The notes: generated by a model from the sequence alone, not told the origin. Positions 9,501-18,361 are shown, counted from the first letter of the stretch. The stretch: DNA of 64,000 bases from Bacteroidaceae bacterium (GCA_024699495.1 JAILPK010000050.1:1-64000); one strand, 5' to 3'. Numbers and translations: made by a program.

Positions 9501-9964
9501 TCGCTGTGAGAGCCTTGAATCTTGTCAAAATATATGCTTACGTAATCAGCGCCCTTCTGTGCTCCGTCCACGCCTACGCGACGGTTTGTGTTACGTTTGT
9601 TGCGTATATAGGTCTTCAAGCCTTCGGATGCTTTCCATAGGTAAGCGTCTCCAGTGCCCTTAGATGCCTGGAAAACAATGCTGTAACTGTTGGAAGTAGA
9701 GGCTGCAAGATAACGGCCGGTGCTCTTCTGGCGCAACAGCCAATAGCCGCTTGTGCCAGAGGCTTCGGCAACAAAAATATAGTCGGCTGTATCTGATTTG
9801 GCAGAAATGGCAGACAGGGCCGGAGAAGAGCCGTCTTCGCTGGAACCGAGTGCTTTGTCATAGATATCCAAAACGATGAAGTACTCCTGTCCATCCGTCA
9901 AACTCTTTGAGAAAGATGCTGCCGTAATAAATACAAATGCAGCAAAAATGAGAAAACGTTTCAT
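6593..9964 (-). CDS. Secreted GH128-like glucanase with beta/gamma-crystallin-like and C-terminal sorting regions
   Basis: A 1123-residue exported protein. MKRFLIFAAFVFITAASFS is a signal peptide. I chose the ATG at 9964 because the longer frame runs into the -7 promoter element at 9994-10001. The middle holds a GH128-type glycoside hydrolase core (Glyco_hydro_cc). It shows LSFNEPDHSE (putative acid/base Glu about 440) and WITEWNNG (putative nucleophile Glu about 539), so endo-beta-1,3-glucan cleavage is the family expectation. Before it, MEIYTEKNLGGQKYTV and TVYTNTQYGGYSRVY resemble a beta/gamma-crystallin pair. After it come two jelly-roll, carbohydrate-binding-like modules. The last residues (IYNLAGQR...HKGINIIDGR) resemble a short T9SS sorting tail. 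It is translationally coupled to the downstream GT-B glycosyltransferase. Confidence 0.75.
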   Translation of the reverse strand: MKRFLIFAAFVFITAASFSKSLTDGQEYFIVLDIYDKALGSSEDGSSPALSAISAKSDTADYIFVAEASGTSGYWLLRQKSTGRYLAASTSNSYSIVFQASKGTGDAYLWKASEGLKTYIRNKRNTNRRVGVDGAQKGADYVSIYFDKIQGSHSDFRIIPVAGSYSASLSNYVSEDYINSIGRKEVDYYQLSGDVRIERSDTVDIHITTSGSAMVGSGNKVILGSTGTWLIFDNITPSEVKSRYLSNVQINKSAASEGTNCRVAIYLNGAAVIPLKATVRPMEIYTEKNLGGQKYTVASGHHKTLAAKQTNSARSFILRRGNMATVYTNTQYGGYSRVYVADHSDLIVNELPTALDQRISSICIRPWQYVSKKGWCSTTSLSAIKTECDKVRATWFYTWSADRSSTDNLEYIPIRQHIYWPSMSTIRGFSENSGILSFNEPDHSEQHDDCDCGGVISAWTACTKTPEMATAGVRVGSPAPTDASWLSEYIGHVDDMAYRCDYVAFHAYWGTNEAVNVQSWYNQLKSIYNKTKRPIWITEWNNGASWTTESWPSSWSDKMEKNRKAIQEIIEMLDTCSFIERYSVYNWDTDYRAMINWSSGYVQPAGQVYRDNRSTFAYNASVQKVPNWWAPSAKTPSLAIEKNSSGKLDFTITNPNTDLTSTCVIERKGEDGVWQIIAEVTDRSKFDSQTILINNVASDGFDLDGDHFRVVVTTSTGKTLSSSAVDNNLITNGGIDATSKTSIQGWTCSMDAQNGYTKAGSGDTYFEAWDSNAAAMNFNYYQDIADLENGTYRLTANIFNTLNGVVGVELNDAVGLYAKTADQFYFAPVEEDDTLNLDRITTIDDILVTDGKLRVGVRNLGTMTGRWAGADNFRLFRTGDLPEDLARSALKSDYALLALMPTLGDADDSDTLSLPRDASRFIVNPDATRASNYGWTSSNVSFKTDSEAFDGVATNTYWNIWKSGAYNSSLKQTIEGLPEGDYTFSAVVRGSADVAPITIRIATAATATAEADSQTATFNGTGADTYPGSPYHQGWQRIETAPIHVSHGSSVELSFSVNTTASAWWSADHFGLTLVSSDAVTPVKAPYAVTENTMPLIYNLAGQRLATPHKGINIIDGRTKVIK

Positions 9965-9993
9965 TTTGTTGTTTATGAATAGTAATTCGGCGG

Positions 9994-10001
9994 CAAAGTT
10001 A
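9994..10001 (-). promoter_or_regulatory. -7 promoter element for the GH128-like gene
   Basis: Reads TAACTTTG on the minus strand, matching TAnnTTTG, 30 nt upstream of the chosen ATG. I see no good TTTG partner at the expected distance, so it may be weak or activator-dependent. Confidence 0.5.
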
Positions 10002-10086
10002 CACATTAATTATAATTAATATGTGCGCGCGAGGGCGTTTTCACGTTAAGAAAATTTAAAAAGACTGTTAATCCCCACTTTAAGCC

Positions 10087-10116
10087 TTGTCTGCATTTAT
10101 GAATATAGTACCTTTG
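10087..10116 (+). promoter_or_regulatory. Promoter of the DUF6722 gene
   Basis: TTG at 10087-10089, a 19-nt spacer, then TACCTTTG at 10109-10116. The ATG at 10138 is 22 nt after the -7 element, giving a very short leader. Confidence 0.75.
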
Positions 10117-10118
10117 CA

Positions 10119-10132
10119 CTGTCTATAGACAG
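10119..10132. promoter_or_regulatory. 14-bp perfect palindrome at the start of transcription
   Basis: CTGTCTATAGACAG is a perfect 14-bp palindrome. It lies just after the -7 element and covers the expected transcription start. The position suits a repressor operator; it could also be a small 5' RNA hairpin. No nearby regulator gene is evident. Confidence 0.45.
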
Positions 10133-10137
10133 AAATA

Positions 10138-10392
10138 ATGAAACGAAACGCGATACCACAAGTAAAAACTGAGGCAAAACAAAAGGCCGAGAATCCAAAC
10201 GGATTAGTTAAGTATGAGGCAGGCAAATTCTTACTAGATACATCTAAGTTGGTTTTTGCAGGTGTCATATTAGGTGGTTTAATGAAAGAAAACATCGAAT
10301 CCTACCTCCTATTCGTAATCGGTTTTGCTGTCATATTCATAGGATGCTTTTATGGTTTTCTTCTAATATACAAATCAAAAAAGAAATTATAA
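10138..10392 (+). CDS. Small membrane protein, DUF6722-like
   Basis: An 84-residue protein with a lysine-rich, charged N-terminus followed by two hydrophobic helices at about residues 38-50 and 57-78, and a lysine-rich C-terminal end (KSKKKL). The segment KYEAGKFLLDTSKLVFAGVILGG matches my recollection of the DUF6722 family in Bacteroidales, which has no known function. It has its own promoter with a palindrome at the start site. A 25-codon reading frame follows after one nucleotide, and the large secreted-protein gene at 10522 follows 50 nt later with no clear promoter of its own. All three may therefore be one transcript. Confidence 0.7.
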   Translation: MKRNAIPQVKTEAKQKAENPNGLVKYEAGKFLLDTSKLVFAGVILGGLMKENIESYLLFVIGFAVIFIGCFYGFLLIYKSKKKL

Positions 10393-10393
10393 T

Positions 10394-10471
10394 ATGGGAC
10401 TTATCTATTTTTTGTCCTTTTGGGGACTTATATGTTTAGTTGGAATAACATTTGAGCTAATTCACAATTGA
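10394..10471 (+). CDS. 25-residue membrane microprotein
   Basis: A short frame encoding MGLIYFLSFWGLICLVGITF plus a five-residue polar end (ELIHN). The whole peptide is one predicted transmembrane helix with a short tail. It starts one nucleotide after the stop of the DUF6722-like gene, the spacing of a translationally coupled partner. I do not recognise it from any family. The evidence for coding is the tight spacing, the ATG start and the uniform hydrophobic pattern; chance occurrence cannot be excluded. Confidence 0.5.
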   Translation: MGLIYFLSFWGLICLVGITFELIHN

Positions 10472-10521
10472 ATCTCACAACAAAAGAATAATAACTAATA
10501 CTAACCCTAATTTTTTTTATT

Positions 10522-13500
10522 ATGAAACAACGTTTACTTTCAGTCGCAGCTGCTCTCGCTCTTACAGTAGGAGCTTTTGCGCAAAGTTGGACCGCGCCGG
10601 TAGCTCCCGACAAGCCACTCAGCCCCGCTGAAGCATTAATGCAGAAGGCAGCTGATCCCGTGGATGGAGGAAACTACTACATCATGAATGTCGGCGAAGG
10701 TCAGTTCCTTACTGGCGCTAATGTCTGGGCAACCCAGATAAGCCTTACATCCAATGCCACGCCGAGTATGCAAATCACAACCGTCTTGCAGCAAACAGAG
10801 GACAACCGCACCTTTGTATTCCAGCGCACCAACGATGCCGCTGACAAATTCTACGGAGACCACGGCCGTGAAAACGGTTACAATCCTCCCGCAGGCCGTA
10901 ACCATCTGTTCCGTTCAGGCTCTGACGGATATGTGGACATGAACAATCAGGGAGGTGACTGGTTCACCATCACCAAGAACAACGAAACTGGATTCTACTA
11001 CATTCAGTCATCTATCGATCAAGGAGCCTTTGAGAATGCAGCCAACGAATATGCTGGCGGCACAGGCGCAGGCCTCTATGTGAAGTTCACCTGCACAATT
11101 GAAGATCCCAACATCGAGTGGATATTCCTCCCCGTAGAGAGCATCGATCTGGATGTTCAGCAACAGCTGGACGATTATCTCGGTAAGATGGAAATCTACA
11201 ATGCCGCATTTGAGTACTACACAGCTCAGCTAAATCTCTACACGAAGCTGAACGAAGCTGTACAGTATGGAGTGGATTATGCCGCTGCATCCGCAGTCTA
11301 TACTAAAGCTGATCCCACTCTTGAAGAACTGAATGCAGCATACGCTGCCATCGTTCCCGCCGTAAACCGCGCCATCGTACTTGCTTCCATCTCTGAAAGT
11401 TCCGAGGAAAACCCCATTGAGATCACAGACTTTGTACTCGTCAACCCCGACTTCACGCAGGGTAACGTTGACGGTTGGACTGTTGCAAAGATGGGTGAGA
11501 ACCTCGGTTATCAGAACAATCAGGTCTATACCACTGAGGAGACCGGCGTAAGCCTCAACCAGTTCATCGAGGCCTGGTATCCCACATCAAAAGGAGCACT
11601 TGGCGATGGTGGTCTGAGCCAGAGCCTCATCGGTCTGCCCGCCGGACGCTATCGTCTGGAGTGCGACGCCATCGCATCTTGGCAGGAGAGCAACGAAACC
11701 GAAGTTACCGGTGTATATCTCTACTATGACAACGGCAGCTACATCATCCACAGTGAGCAGTCTCTCTACACTCTCAACGGCAAGCCTCAGCACTTCGAAT
11801 TCGAGTTTGACTACGACGGTGCCGACGCCATGACCATTGGTCTTATGACACAGGAGACAAATGCAAACTGGATTGCAGCCGACAACTTCAAGCTCTTCGC
11901 TATCGGCGAGGTTCAGACTCCTGCGACCTACACCGCACTCACCGCTATGCTGGCTGATGCCAACGCTGTATTTGAAAATGTAGAATATGCGCAGGCATCT
12001 ATCAAAAATGATTGTGAGCAGGCTATTTCTGTAGCTACCCGACTTGTGGAGACCACTCCCGATAAGGAAAAGACCGAAGAATATCAGGCTGCCTATTCAG
12101 CATTGAGCAAGGCAACTGCCGACCTGCGCGCTTCCATCAGTTCATACAGCACATTCGCCGCTCTCATCAATAAGATGGAGGCAGACGATGAGAAGTATAT
12201 TGATAAGCCCGGCTACGAAGGATATGTCAGAACTATTGAGAGCCTGCTTGATCCATATACAACCGCACTGGAGAACGGAACTTACACCAGCGAGCAGATT
12301 GAGAAGGCGATAGCCGACTTCCAACCGCTGCTGAAAGCCACTGTTCAGAAGGCATTCGATGATGCTGTGGCTGCAGGACAGGTTATGAGCGAGCCTCTTG
12401 ACATCACCGCTCTCTTCGACGAAATGGAGATTCCTTACACCACCACTCAGGCTGCTTATGCAGGTGAGATCTGGAAGGAAGTCAACAACGACGGAAACTT
12501 CAAGACCAACTACAGCACCGCCGAGGTCTGGAACAGCAAAACATTCAATGTATATCGCGAACTGGCTCTTCCCGCCGGTAAATACACCATCACAGCCAAG
12601 GGCTTCTATCGCGAGGCTGCAAACGATGTGAACATCCAGAACTATCCTGACAACATCACAGGCTACACTTACCTCTATGCCGGCAATGTACAAGGAGCTC
12701 TGGCAAATGTTGCCACAATCGCCGTTTCCGAAGCTCCTTCTACCTGGACAAGTCCTGGCGAACTGGAAACCGAAGAAGGTGTGGTTTATGTTCCCAACAA
12801 CCAAGCCACTGCACATCAGGTATTTATTGACGAGGCATTTGACGAGAAATGCACCACCACTGTATCTTCTGTTCTTTCCTCAGAAGGAACATTACGCTTC
12901 GGTATAAAGGGCGAAGGCCTGTCTGACAACCAATGGAGCGTATGGGCTGACTTCCACATCTACTACAACGTAGCTCAGTCCAGCGACCTCGATCCCGAAA
13001 TCGAGAACCTCATTGCCCAAGTTGAAGAGCTTCTTCTCGAAGGCACTCCTGGCGGTGTAGAAATGGCAGCTACCAAATTGGATGACGCCAAGACCCAAGG
13101 TGAAGCCGCTCTCAACAGCGAAGACGCTGCAGTCAAGAATGCAGCTATCAATACTCTTGTAGAAGCTCTCGCTTATGCCAAGAAGAGCGCTGAACTCGGC
13201 GTGAAGATTACTGAGGTTTACTCTGACTATGAGGCTAAGGCCAGCGAACTGTCTATCGACTTCGAAAGCAGCTATGAAGGCTTCGAAGTTCTCTTCAGCA
13301 AGATTGAAGAAGCTATGATGAATGACCACTACGAAACCAACGAGCAAATCGAAGGCTGGCTTGAGGCTCTGCCAAGTGAGTGGCTTGAGTACCTGCTCGG
13401 TTGGACTGCTCTTGACAACGCTACTGTAGAAGAGCCCGTTGAACTGACCATGCTGCTGAGCAATCCGACCTTCGACAACAACAACAAGGATGGTTGGACT

Positions 13501-14181
13501 GTAGAATGCGAAACCATCGGCGGAACTGATGGTGAAGGTTGTGTTGAATTCTGGCAGAGCAGCCCGTTCAGCATGTACCAGACACTGCCGAAGCTCCGTC
13601 CTGGCTACTATCGCCTCACCGCCAATGCTCTCTATCGCGCCGGCAGTAGCGCTGATGAGGTTGGTGTTTTGAATGCACTTGCTGAAACTGATACTATTCC
13701 TCTTAATGAGATGTATCTCTTCGCTGGCAATAGCGCAACAAAGGTTGTACAATGGAGCGACCTGAACGCCGGCGCACTTCGCGACTCTCTCTCAATTAAC
13801 CAGATTGAGTATCCGAACCTGAGTGCCTCCGAATACACCTACAATGAAAATATCGTGTTCTGCGCTCCGAACAGTCTGGCAGCATACCAGACATTCATCG
13901 ACGCTGGCCGCTACAACAACGAGGTTAACTTCGGCTACACCGAAGGTGAAATCAAGCTCGGCATTCGCAAACTGGAAGCTGTAGCCAACGACTGGGCACC
14001 GATTGACAACTTCGCACTCTACTATCTCGGCACCACCGCTCCAGATGCAGTGAAGTCAATCGAAGCAGCTGACGCCTCCATCCTCTCAGGCAAGGAGATT
14101 TACAATCTTGCCGGTCAGAAGGTTGGAAAAGCCAAGAAGGGCATTTACATCATCGGCGGTCGCAAGGTCGTAGTGAAGTAA
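10522..14181 (+). CDS. Giant exported multi-module protein, paralogue 1
   Basis: A 1219-residue exported protein. MKQRLLSVAAALALTVGAFA is a signal peptide. Residues about 53-72 hold the motif NVGEGQFLTGANVWATQ, which recurs in the next gene and twice in the C10 peptidase at 53625-58370. Three jelly-roll, carbohydrate-binding-like modules follow (about 300-461, 625-816 and 973-1171). Each ends in a WxxxDNF-type strand such as NWIAADNFKLF, and helical linkers separate them. The tail from about residue 1191 (IYNLAGQKV...KKGIYIIGGRKVVVK) is the short sorting-like tail. No catalytic domain is recognisable, so it is probably a cell-surface adhesin or glycan-binding protein. No promoter is evident in the 50 nt upstream, so it may be read through from 10138. 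Confidence 0.75.
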   Translation: MKQRLLSVAAALALTVGAFAQSWTAPVAPDKPLSPAEALMQKAADPVDGGNYYIMNVGEGQFLTGANVWATQISLTSNATPSMQITTVLQQTEDNRTFVFQRTNDAADKFYGDHGRENGYNPPAGRNHLFRSGSDGYVDMNNQGGDWFTITKNNETGFYYIQSSIDQGAFENAANEYAGGTGAGLYVKFTCTIEDPNIEWIFLPVESIDLDVQQQLDDYLGKMEIYNAAFEYYTAQLNLYTKLNEAVQYGVDYAAASAVYTKADPTLEELNAAYAAIVPAVNRAIVLASISESSEENPIEITDFVLVNPDFTQGNVDGWTVAKMGENLGYQNNQVYTTEETGVSLNQFIEAWYPTSKGALGDGGLSQSLIGLPAGRYRLECDAIASWQESNETEVTGVYLYYDNGSYIIHSEQSLYTLNGKPQHFEFEFDYDGADAMTIGLMTQETNANWIAADNFKLFAIGEVQTPATYTALTAMLADANAVFENVEYAQASIKNDCEQAISVATRLVETTPDKEKTEEYQAAYSALSKATADLRASISSYSTFAALINKMEADDEKYIDKPGYEGYVRTIESLLDPYTTALENGTYTSEQIEKAIADFQPLLKATVQKAFDDAVAAGQVMSEPLDITALFDEMEIPYTTTQAAYAGEIWKEVNNDGNFKTNYSTAEVWNSKTFNVYRELALPAGKYTITAKGFYREAANDVNIQNYPDNITGYTYLYAGNVQGALANVATIAVSEAPSTWTSPGELETEEGVVYVPNNQATAHQVFIDEAFDEKCTTTVSSVLSSEGTLRFGIKGEGLSDNQWSVWADFHIYYNVAQSSDLDPEIENLIAQVEELLLEGTPGGVEMAATKLDDAKTQGEAALNSEDAAVKNAAINTLVEALAYAKKSAELGVKITEVYSDYEAKASELSIDFESSYEGFEVLFSKIEEAMMNDHYETNEQIEGWLEALPSEWLEYLLGWTALDNATVEEPVELTMLLSNPTFDNNNKDGWTVECETIGGTDGEGCVEFWQSSPFSMYQTLPKLRPGYYRLTANALYRAGSSADEVGVLNALAETDTIPLNEMYLFAGNSATKVVQWSDLNAGALRDSLSINQIEYPNLSASEYTYNENIVFCAPNSLAAYQTFIDAGRYNNEVNFGYTEGEIKLGIRKLEAVANDWAPIDNFALYYLGTTAPDAVKSIEAADASILSGKEIYNLAGQKVGKAKKGIYIIGGRKVVVK

Positions 14182-14210
14182 GGCTTTACACACATACATA
14201 ATCACAATGT

Positions 14211-14249
14211 CTCCCCTGGGCAAACTCTTGTCCAGGGGAGTTTTGTTTT
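14211..14249 (+). terminator. Intrinsic terminator after paralogue 1
   Basis: CTCCCCTGG (14211-14219) pairs perfectly with CCAGGGGAG (14232-14240), followed by TTTTGTTTT. It sits 30 nt after the stop codon. Confidence 0.9.
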
Positions 14250-14490
14250 ACACTCTATTTTCCACTCTTATACAATCTGTATATCCGAACTTCCCGAAAC
14301 AATCGATTCTGCATCGGGAGAAAAACGGTTGGAAATATTGAACTTTTATGATGATGACTGTCTGCTACCATGAGCGGAAAGCAACAGCCACATCAGCCAC
14401 ATTGACCCAGTATGGCTTTTAAATTAGTTAAAAAAGTTTAACAGCTGCATTAATATAAACACCCTGACAGTATAAATCTAAAAAAAAAAG

Positions 14491-14498
14491 TATCTTTG
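14491..14498 (+). promoter_or_regulatory. -7 promoter element for paralogue 2
   Basis: TATCTTTG preceded by an A-rich stretch; no clear TTTG is present at the usual spacing. It would give a leader of about 75-80 nt before the ATG at 14582. The rest of the 14250-14490 gap shows no gene. Confidence 0.55.
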
Positions 14499-14581
14499 CG
14501 GGGTAATATGTATAAACCCATACATTTTGCACCTAATTTGACCAATTAATTAACATCATTTTTAACTAACTTTACTGCTTT

Positions 14582-17500
14582 ATGAAAAAGAAATTACTCT
14601 CATTAATTGCCCTCTCAGGTGCAATGTTCATGAGCACTAGTGCTTTTGCACAGTGGGCAGAGCCTGTAAAGCCGTCACAACCCAGTACCCAGTACGAAGG
14701 CACTTGGGCCGCTCCGGTGGATAGCGGACAGTACTACATTTATAATGTAGGAGCTGGCATGTTCCTGGGTGGCGGACAGACTTGGGGCACACGTGCCATC
14801 ATATTGATGGACTCTGTTGTTTCGGTAAGCCAAGACGCTGCAAAAATTAACAACGTTTCCGGGAACACCACTGCAAACTATGTCCTCCCGTTTATGTTGA
14901 CAAAAGATGAAGAAATTGATAATGGTTTTTACATCAAACACCTCAACACCAGCAAGGCAACTGCAAGCGCCGGCTCGTTTGTCGGTGAAGGAGGCTCTCA
15001 AGCATGGATTGACGGAAATGCCGACCGCAGAACCAACTACGGCCAATGGACTATCGTGGCCAACGCAGACGGTTCCTACCGTATGACAAACATATTTGCC
15101 AACGAAACTCAATACCCTGACTCCGTAGTTGCTTTTGGTGTTGACCTGAACAACTATGCATGCGGATGGTCGTTCACATGGACAGACCTGGCTGTAGAGC
15201 CCACCTCTGACAATAATATAGCAGCCAGTCTGGATTGGCGCTTTGTCTCAGTTGACCAATATGAGAGCGTCAAGGCATACGTTGAGAACTACAAAACCAA
15301 CATCTTACCCGCTTTCCAAAGCCAATACCAGTTGTGGGAAGCCCGCACAAAGCTGTACAACACATATGTCAAGGCCCTTGCTGATGCAGAAGCTGCAGAA
15401 GTAAGCATTGACGAGAGCGTAGCTGAGGCCGAGGCTGTATATACCAATTCTGCTGCAACCATAGAAGAAATGGAAGCCGCCAACACCGCGCTGTCAGCTG
15501 CTGTTAATGCCGCTATATTTGCAAAACAATTCACCGGAACAGCCGACGATCCTCAGGAGGTAACCGACATCTGCCTTGTGAACGCTAACTTTGACCAAGG
15601 GAACATCAACGGATGGACCTGCACATTCGTAAGCGGCACAAACGCAACAAATGTTGGATATCAAAGCGCAAGCTACACCAACAACGGAACTACGCTGACC
15701 GAAGCCGGATCGACAGTAAACGAAGATGAAGCACCTGCTTTCCTCAGCAAATTCATTGAGGCTTGGAAGAACGACGCCAGCCCATGGACGATAGGCGACG
15801 CCGAGCTCTCACAGACTATATTAGGCCTGCCTACAGGCGTTTACAAACTTACTTGTGATGCTAATGCAGTGCAGCAATATACCGGACATGAAGGCCTCTC
15901 AAATCCTGTCACAGGTGTTAAGCTCTTCATCGCTACAGACAATGGAAAGGAAGTATTCCAGGAAATTGCCACCGGCAATGGTAACCCCGAACACTTCAGC
16001 GTAACATTCACTTGCCCCAAGGGCGTGAAGGCACTGACCTTCGGTCTGAAGACAGAAAATGCTACAGCCAACTGGATTGCAGCCGACAACTTCCGCATCT
16101 ACTACTTCGGCGACTCCGGCGACATGGTTCCAGAGATGCTTATCCTGATGAATCAGGTGAAGGATGCTGAAAACACAGGCATTTCTGTTGACGACAACGC
16201 CAACTCTGAAGTCCTCGCAGCATATATGGCAGCTCTCGAAGAAGCTCAGGGTGTAATTGAACTCGGAGCAACAGCAACCAGCGAACAATGTGAGGCTGCT
16301 ACCGCAAAGCTGAAAGCTGCCATGGATGCCGCCAAGCAGTCAATCAAGGACTACAACACTCTGCAGGCTTACATCGCTGAAGCCGAAGACCTAACTGGCA
16401 AATGTACTGACGCAGGCCTCGTAGATGCAGCAGATGCACTTACAGACCTCACTGATGAATGGGAAGTAATGTATGACGAGAAGACAGCAACAAAGGAGCA
16501 AATCGACGCCCTTGCCGGTGTAGCACACCAGACTATGATACAGACTATCGGCGATGCTGAAATCCCTGTCGGCACAGACTTGACCTTCCTGCTCGAGAAT
16601 CCTGGCTTCACCGTAGGCACCACAGCTAACCCAATTGGCTGGACTATCAACGAAGGCGGTCTTACAGAGTTGCGTACCTCTACACACAACATTGAAAAAT
16701 ATCATGATGTTGGTGGTAAATACTGCGACATCAGCCAGACAATAGCTAATATGCCCGCTGGCGTATATGACGTGACCCTTCAAGGCTTCGTTCGCCACGA
16801 TGGCTCAGACAAGGAAAAGACATGGCTCTACGGCGGTATCACCAAAGCATATCTCATCGACCTGAATGAAGATGCGACTCAAAAAGTAAGCGCAGACAAC
16901 CGTCTCTATATTGAAGGTATGACTTCAATGGGCGACGCCAACTATGACAACACCACCGCCACCGACGAAGAGGGCAATGCACTCTATCAGTGTAATGGTA
17001 TGACCGGTGCTTACTACTGGTTCCAGGCTACCAATCCTAACACCGAAGAGCCCTACTACACCAACCACGTAAAGGTGATTCTCGACAAGAAGGGTGACCT
17101 CACTATTGGTATCCACTGCGAAAGCCTTACCGACTGGGTTATCTTCGACAACTTCGCAATCAAATTCCTGGGTATGGACACCGAGCCACTCATCAATACC
17201 CTGAATGCAAAAGTCGAATCCCTGAATACTCTCATACAAGACGAGAATGCACGCCTCACAGCTAAGGCTACAGAACTCGGCAACACCATACCTGACAATG
17301 CTCAGAAGGCTATTGACGATGATGATTCTGATGCCATCATCGCTATGATTCAGGAAGTTGACAACGCCATTGAGTACGTGAAGGAAGGCAACACCATCTG
17401 CGACGCCTTCATCAGCCTCGTATCTGAGTACAACGAGTATGCAATGTCTTACGTTTACGACCAGGGTCTTGAACCCACCGACGAGGCATTCCCCGCACTG

Positions 17501-18361
17501 CTCGAAAAGTATTCATCCTATGACCCCTTCACTAACGACTTCTCCGACTTTGCTGACAACGACGCTGTTAAGGCCGCTATGCAGTCACTGCGTGACGGAT
17601 GGGTACCCTACGTGATGAGCGCTGCTACTGATGCTACAGTGGATGCTCCTGTTGATGTAACCTTGGCTGTTACCAACGCTAACTTCGTGAACTTCATTGG
17701 CGAGACCTCAACCGACGGTTGGGTGGAAGCTTCTGACCAAGCTGCTGCTATCAATGCTGGCGTTGCAGAGTTCTTCAACAAGAACTATGACTTCTCACAG
17801 ACTATCAAGGGTCTGACTCCTGGTTACTACACAGTATGTGTTGACGCCTTCTATCGCGCAGGTTTACCTGAAGCCGCAGCTAAGGCTCTCGATGCCGACA
17901 CTCTGGCTCACAACGCAGTAATGTATGCTAACACCAAGGAAATAGAATTAAAGGACATCTTCGTAGGAGCTCAGGAAACTGCTCTCGGCGTTGACGGCGA
18001 AGTAGAGGCTTCATACCTCGTTGACGGCGAAACCGCTACACGCTACATCCCGAACTCTCTTACCGCTACTGCCACTTACTTCGAGACCGGCGAATACACC
18101 AACTCCATCACCGTCCATGTTGATGAAGACGGTATCCTCACAATCGGTCTGAAGAAGAAGACCCTCGTCGCAGACGACTGGACTCCATTCAACAACTGGC
18201 AGCTCTATTATCTCGGCACCACCGAGCCAGACGCAGTCAAAGCCGTTGAAGCTGAGACCACCGCTGCTGGCAAGGCTATCTTCAACCTCGCTGGTCAGAA
18301 GGTTAGCAAGGCTCAGAAGGGCATCTACATCATTGGCGGCCGCAAGGTTGTTGTGAAGTAA
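14582..18361 (+). CDS. Giant exported multi-module protein, paralogue 2
   Basis: A 1259-residue tandem paralogue of the previous large gene. The signal peptide ends near AFAQ (about residue 24). The NVGAGMFLGGGQTWGT motif is at about residues 55-70. Three jelly-roll, carbohydrate-binding-like modules lie at about 329-513, 666-865 and 1024-1213. Their signature strands include WIAADNFRIYYFG, WVIFDNFAIKFLG and DWTPFNNWQLYYLG. Alanine/glutamate-rich helical linkers separate them. The tail (IFNLAGQKV...QKGIYIIGGRKVVVK) is nearly identical to that of paralogue 1. It has its own -7 element and a strong downstream terminator. There is no recognisable enzyme domain; a surface glycan-binding or adhesive role is inferred. 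Paralogue 1 and this gene most likely arose by tandem duplication. Confidence 0.75.
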   Translation: MKKKLLSLIALSGAMFMSTSAFAQWAEPVKPSQPSTQYEGTWAAPVDSGQYYIYNVGAGMFLGGGQTWGTRAIILMDSVVSVSQDAAKINNVSGNTTANYVLPFMLTKDEEIDNGFYIKHLNTSKATASAGSFVGEGGSQAWIDGNADRRTNYGQWTIVANADGSYRMTNIFANETQYPDSVVAFGVDLNNYACGWSFTWTDLAVEPTSDNNIAASLDWRFVSVDQYESVKAYVENYKTNILPAFQSQYQLWEARTKLYNTYVKALADAEAAEVSIDESVAEAEAVYTNSAATIEEMEAANTALSAAVNAAIFAKQFTGTADDPQEVTDICLVNANFDQGNINGWTCTFVSGTNATNVGYQSASYTNNGTTLTEAGSTVNEDEAPAFLSKFIEAWKNDASPWTIGDAELSQTILGLPTGVYKLTCDANAVQQYTGHEGLSNPVTGVKLFIATDNGKEVFQEIATGNGNPEHFSVTFTCPKGVKALTFGLKTENATANWIAADNFRIYYFGDSGDMVPEMLILMNQVKDAENTGISVDDNANSEVLAAYMAALEEAQGVIELGATATSEQCEAATAKLKAAMDAAKQSIKDYNTLQAYIAEAEDLTGKCTDAGLVDAADALTDLTDEWEVMYDEKTATKEQIDALAGVAHQTMIQTIGDAEIPVGTDLTFLLENPGFTVGTTANPIGWTINEGGLTELRTSTHNIEKYHDVGGKYCDISQTIANMPAGVYDVTLQGFVRHDGSDKEKTWLYGGITKAYLIDLNEDATQKVSADNRLYIEGMTSMGDANYDNTTATDEEGNALYQCNGMTGAYYWFQATNPNTEEPYYTNHVKVILDKKGDLTIGIHCESLTDWVIFDNFAIKFLGMDTEPLINTLNAKVESLNTLIQDENARLTAKATELGNTIPDNAQKAIDDDDSDAIIAMIQEVDNAIEYVKEGNTICDAFISLVSEYNEYAMSYVYDQGLEPTDEAFPALLEKYSSYDPFTNDFSDFADNDAVKAAMQSLRDGWVPYVMSAATDATVDAPVDVTLAVTNANFVNFIGETSTDGWVEASDQAAAINAGVAEFFNKNYDFSQTIKGLTPGYYTVCVDAFYRAGLPEAAAKALDADTLAHNAVMYANTKEIELKDIFVGAQETALGVDGEVEASYLVDGETATRYIPNSLTATATYFETGEYTNSITVHVDEDGILTIGLKKKTLVADDWTPFNNWQLYYLGTTEPDAVKAVEAETTAAGKAIFNLAGQKVSKAQKGIYIIGGRKVVVK

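Noticed and set aside
12142..12816. Long antisense frames within the giant exported-protein genes
   Set aside because: They mirror the regular codon pattern of the real genes and have no promoter or domain.
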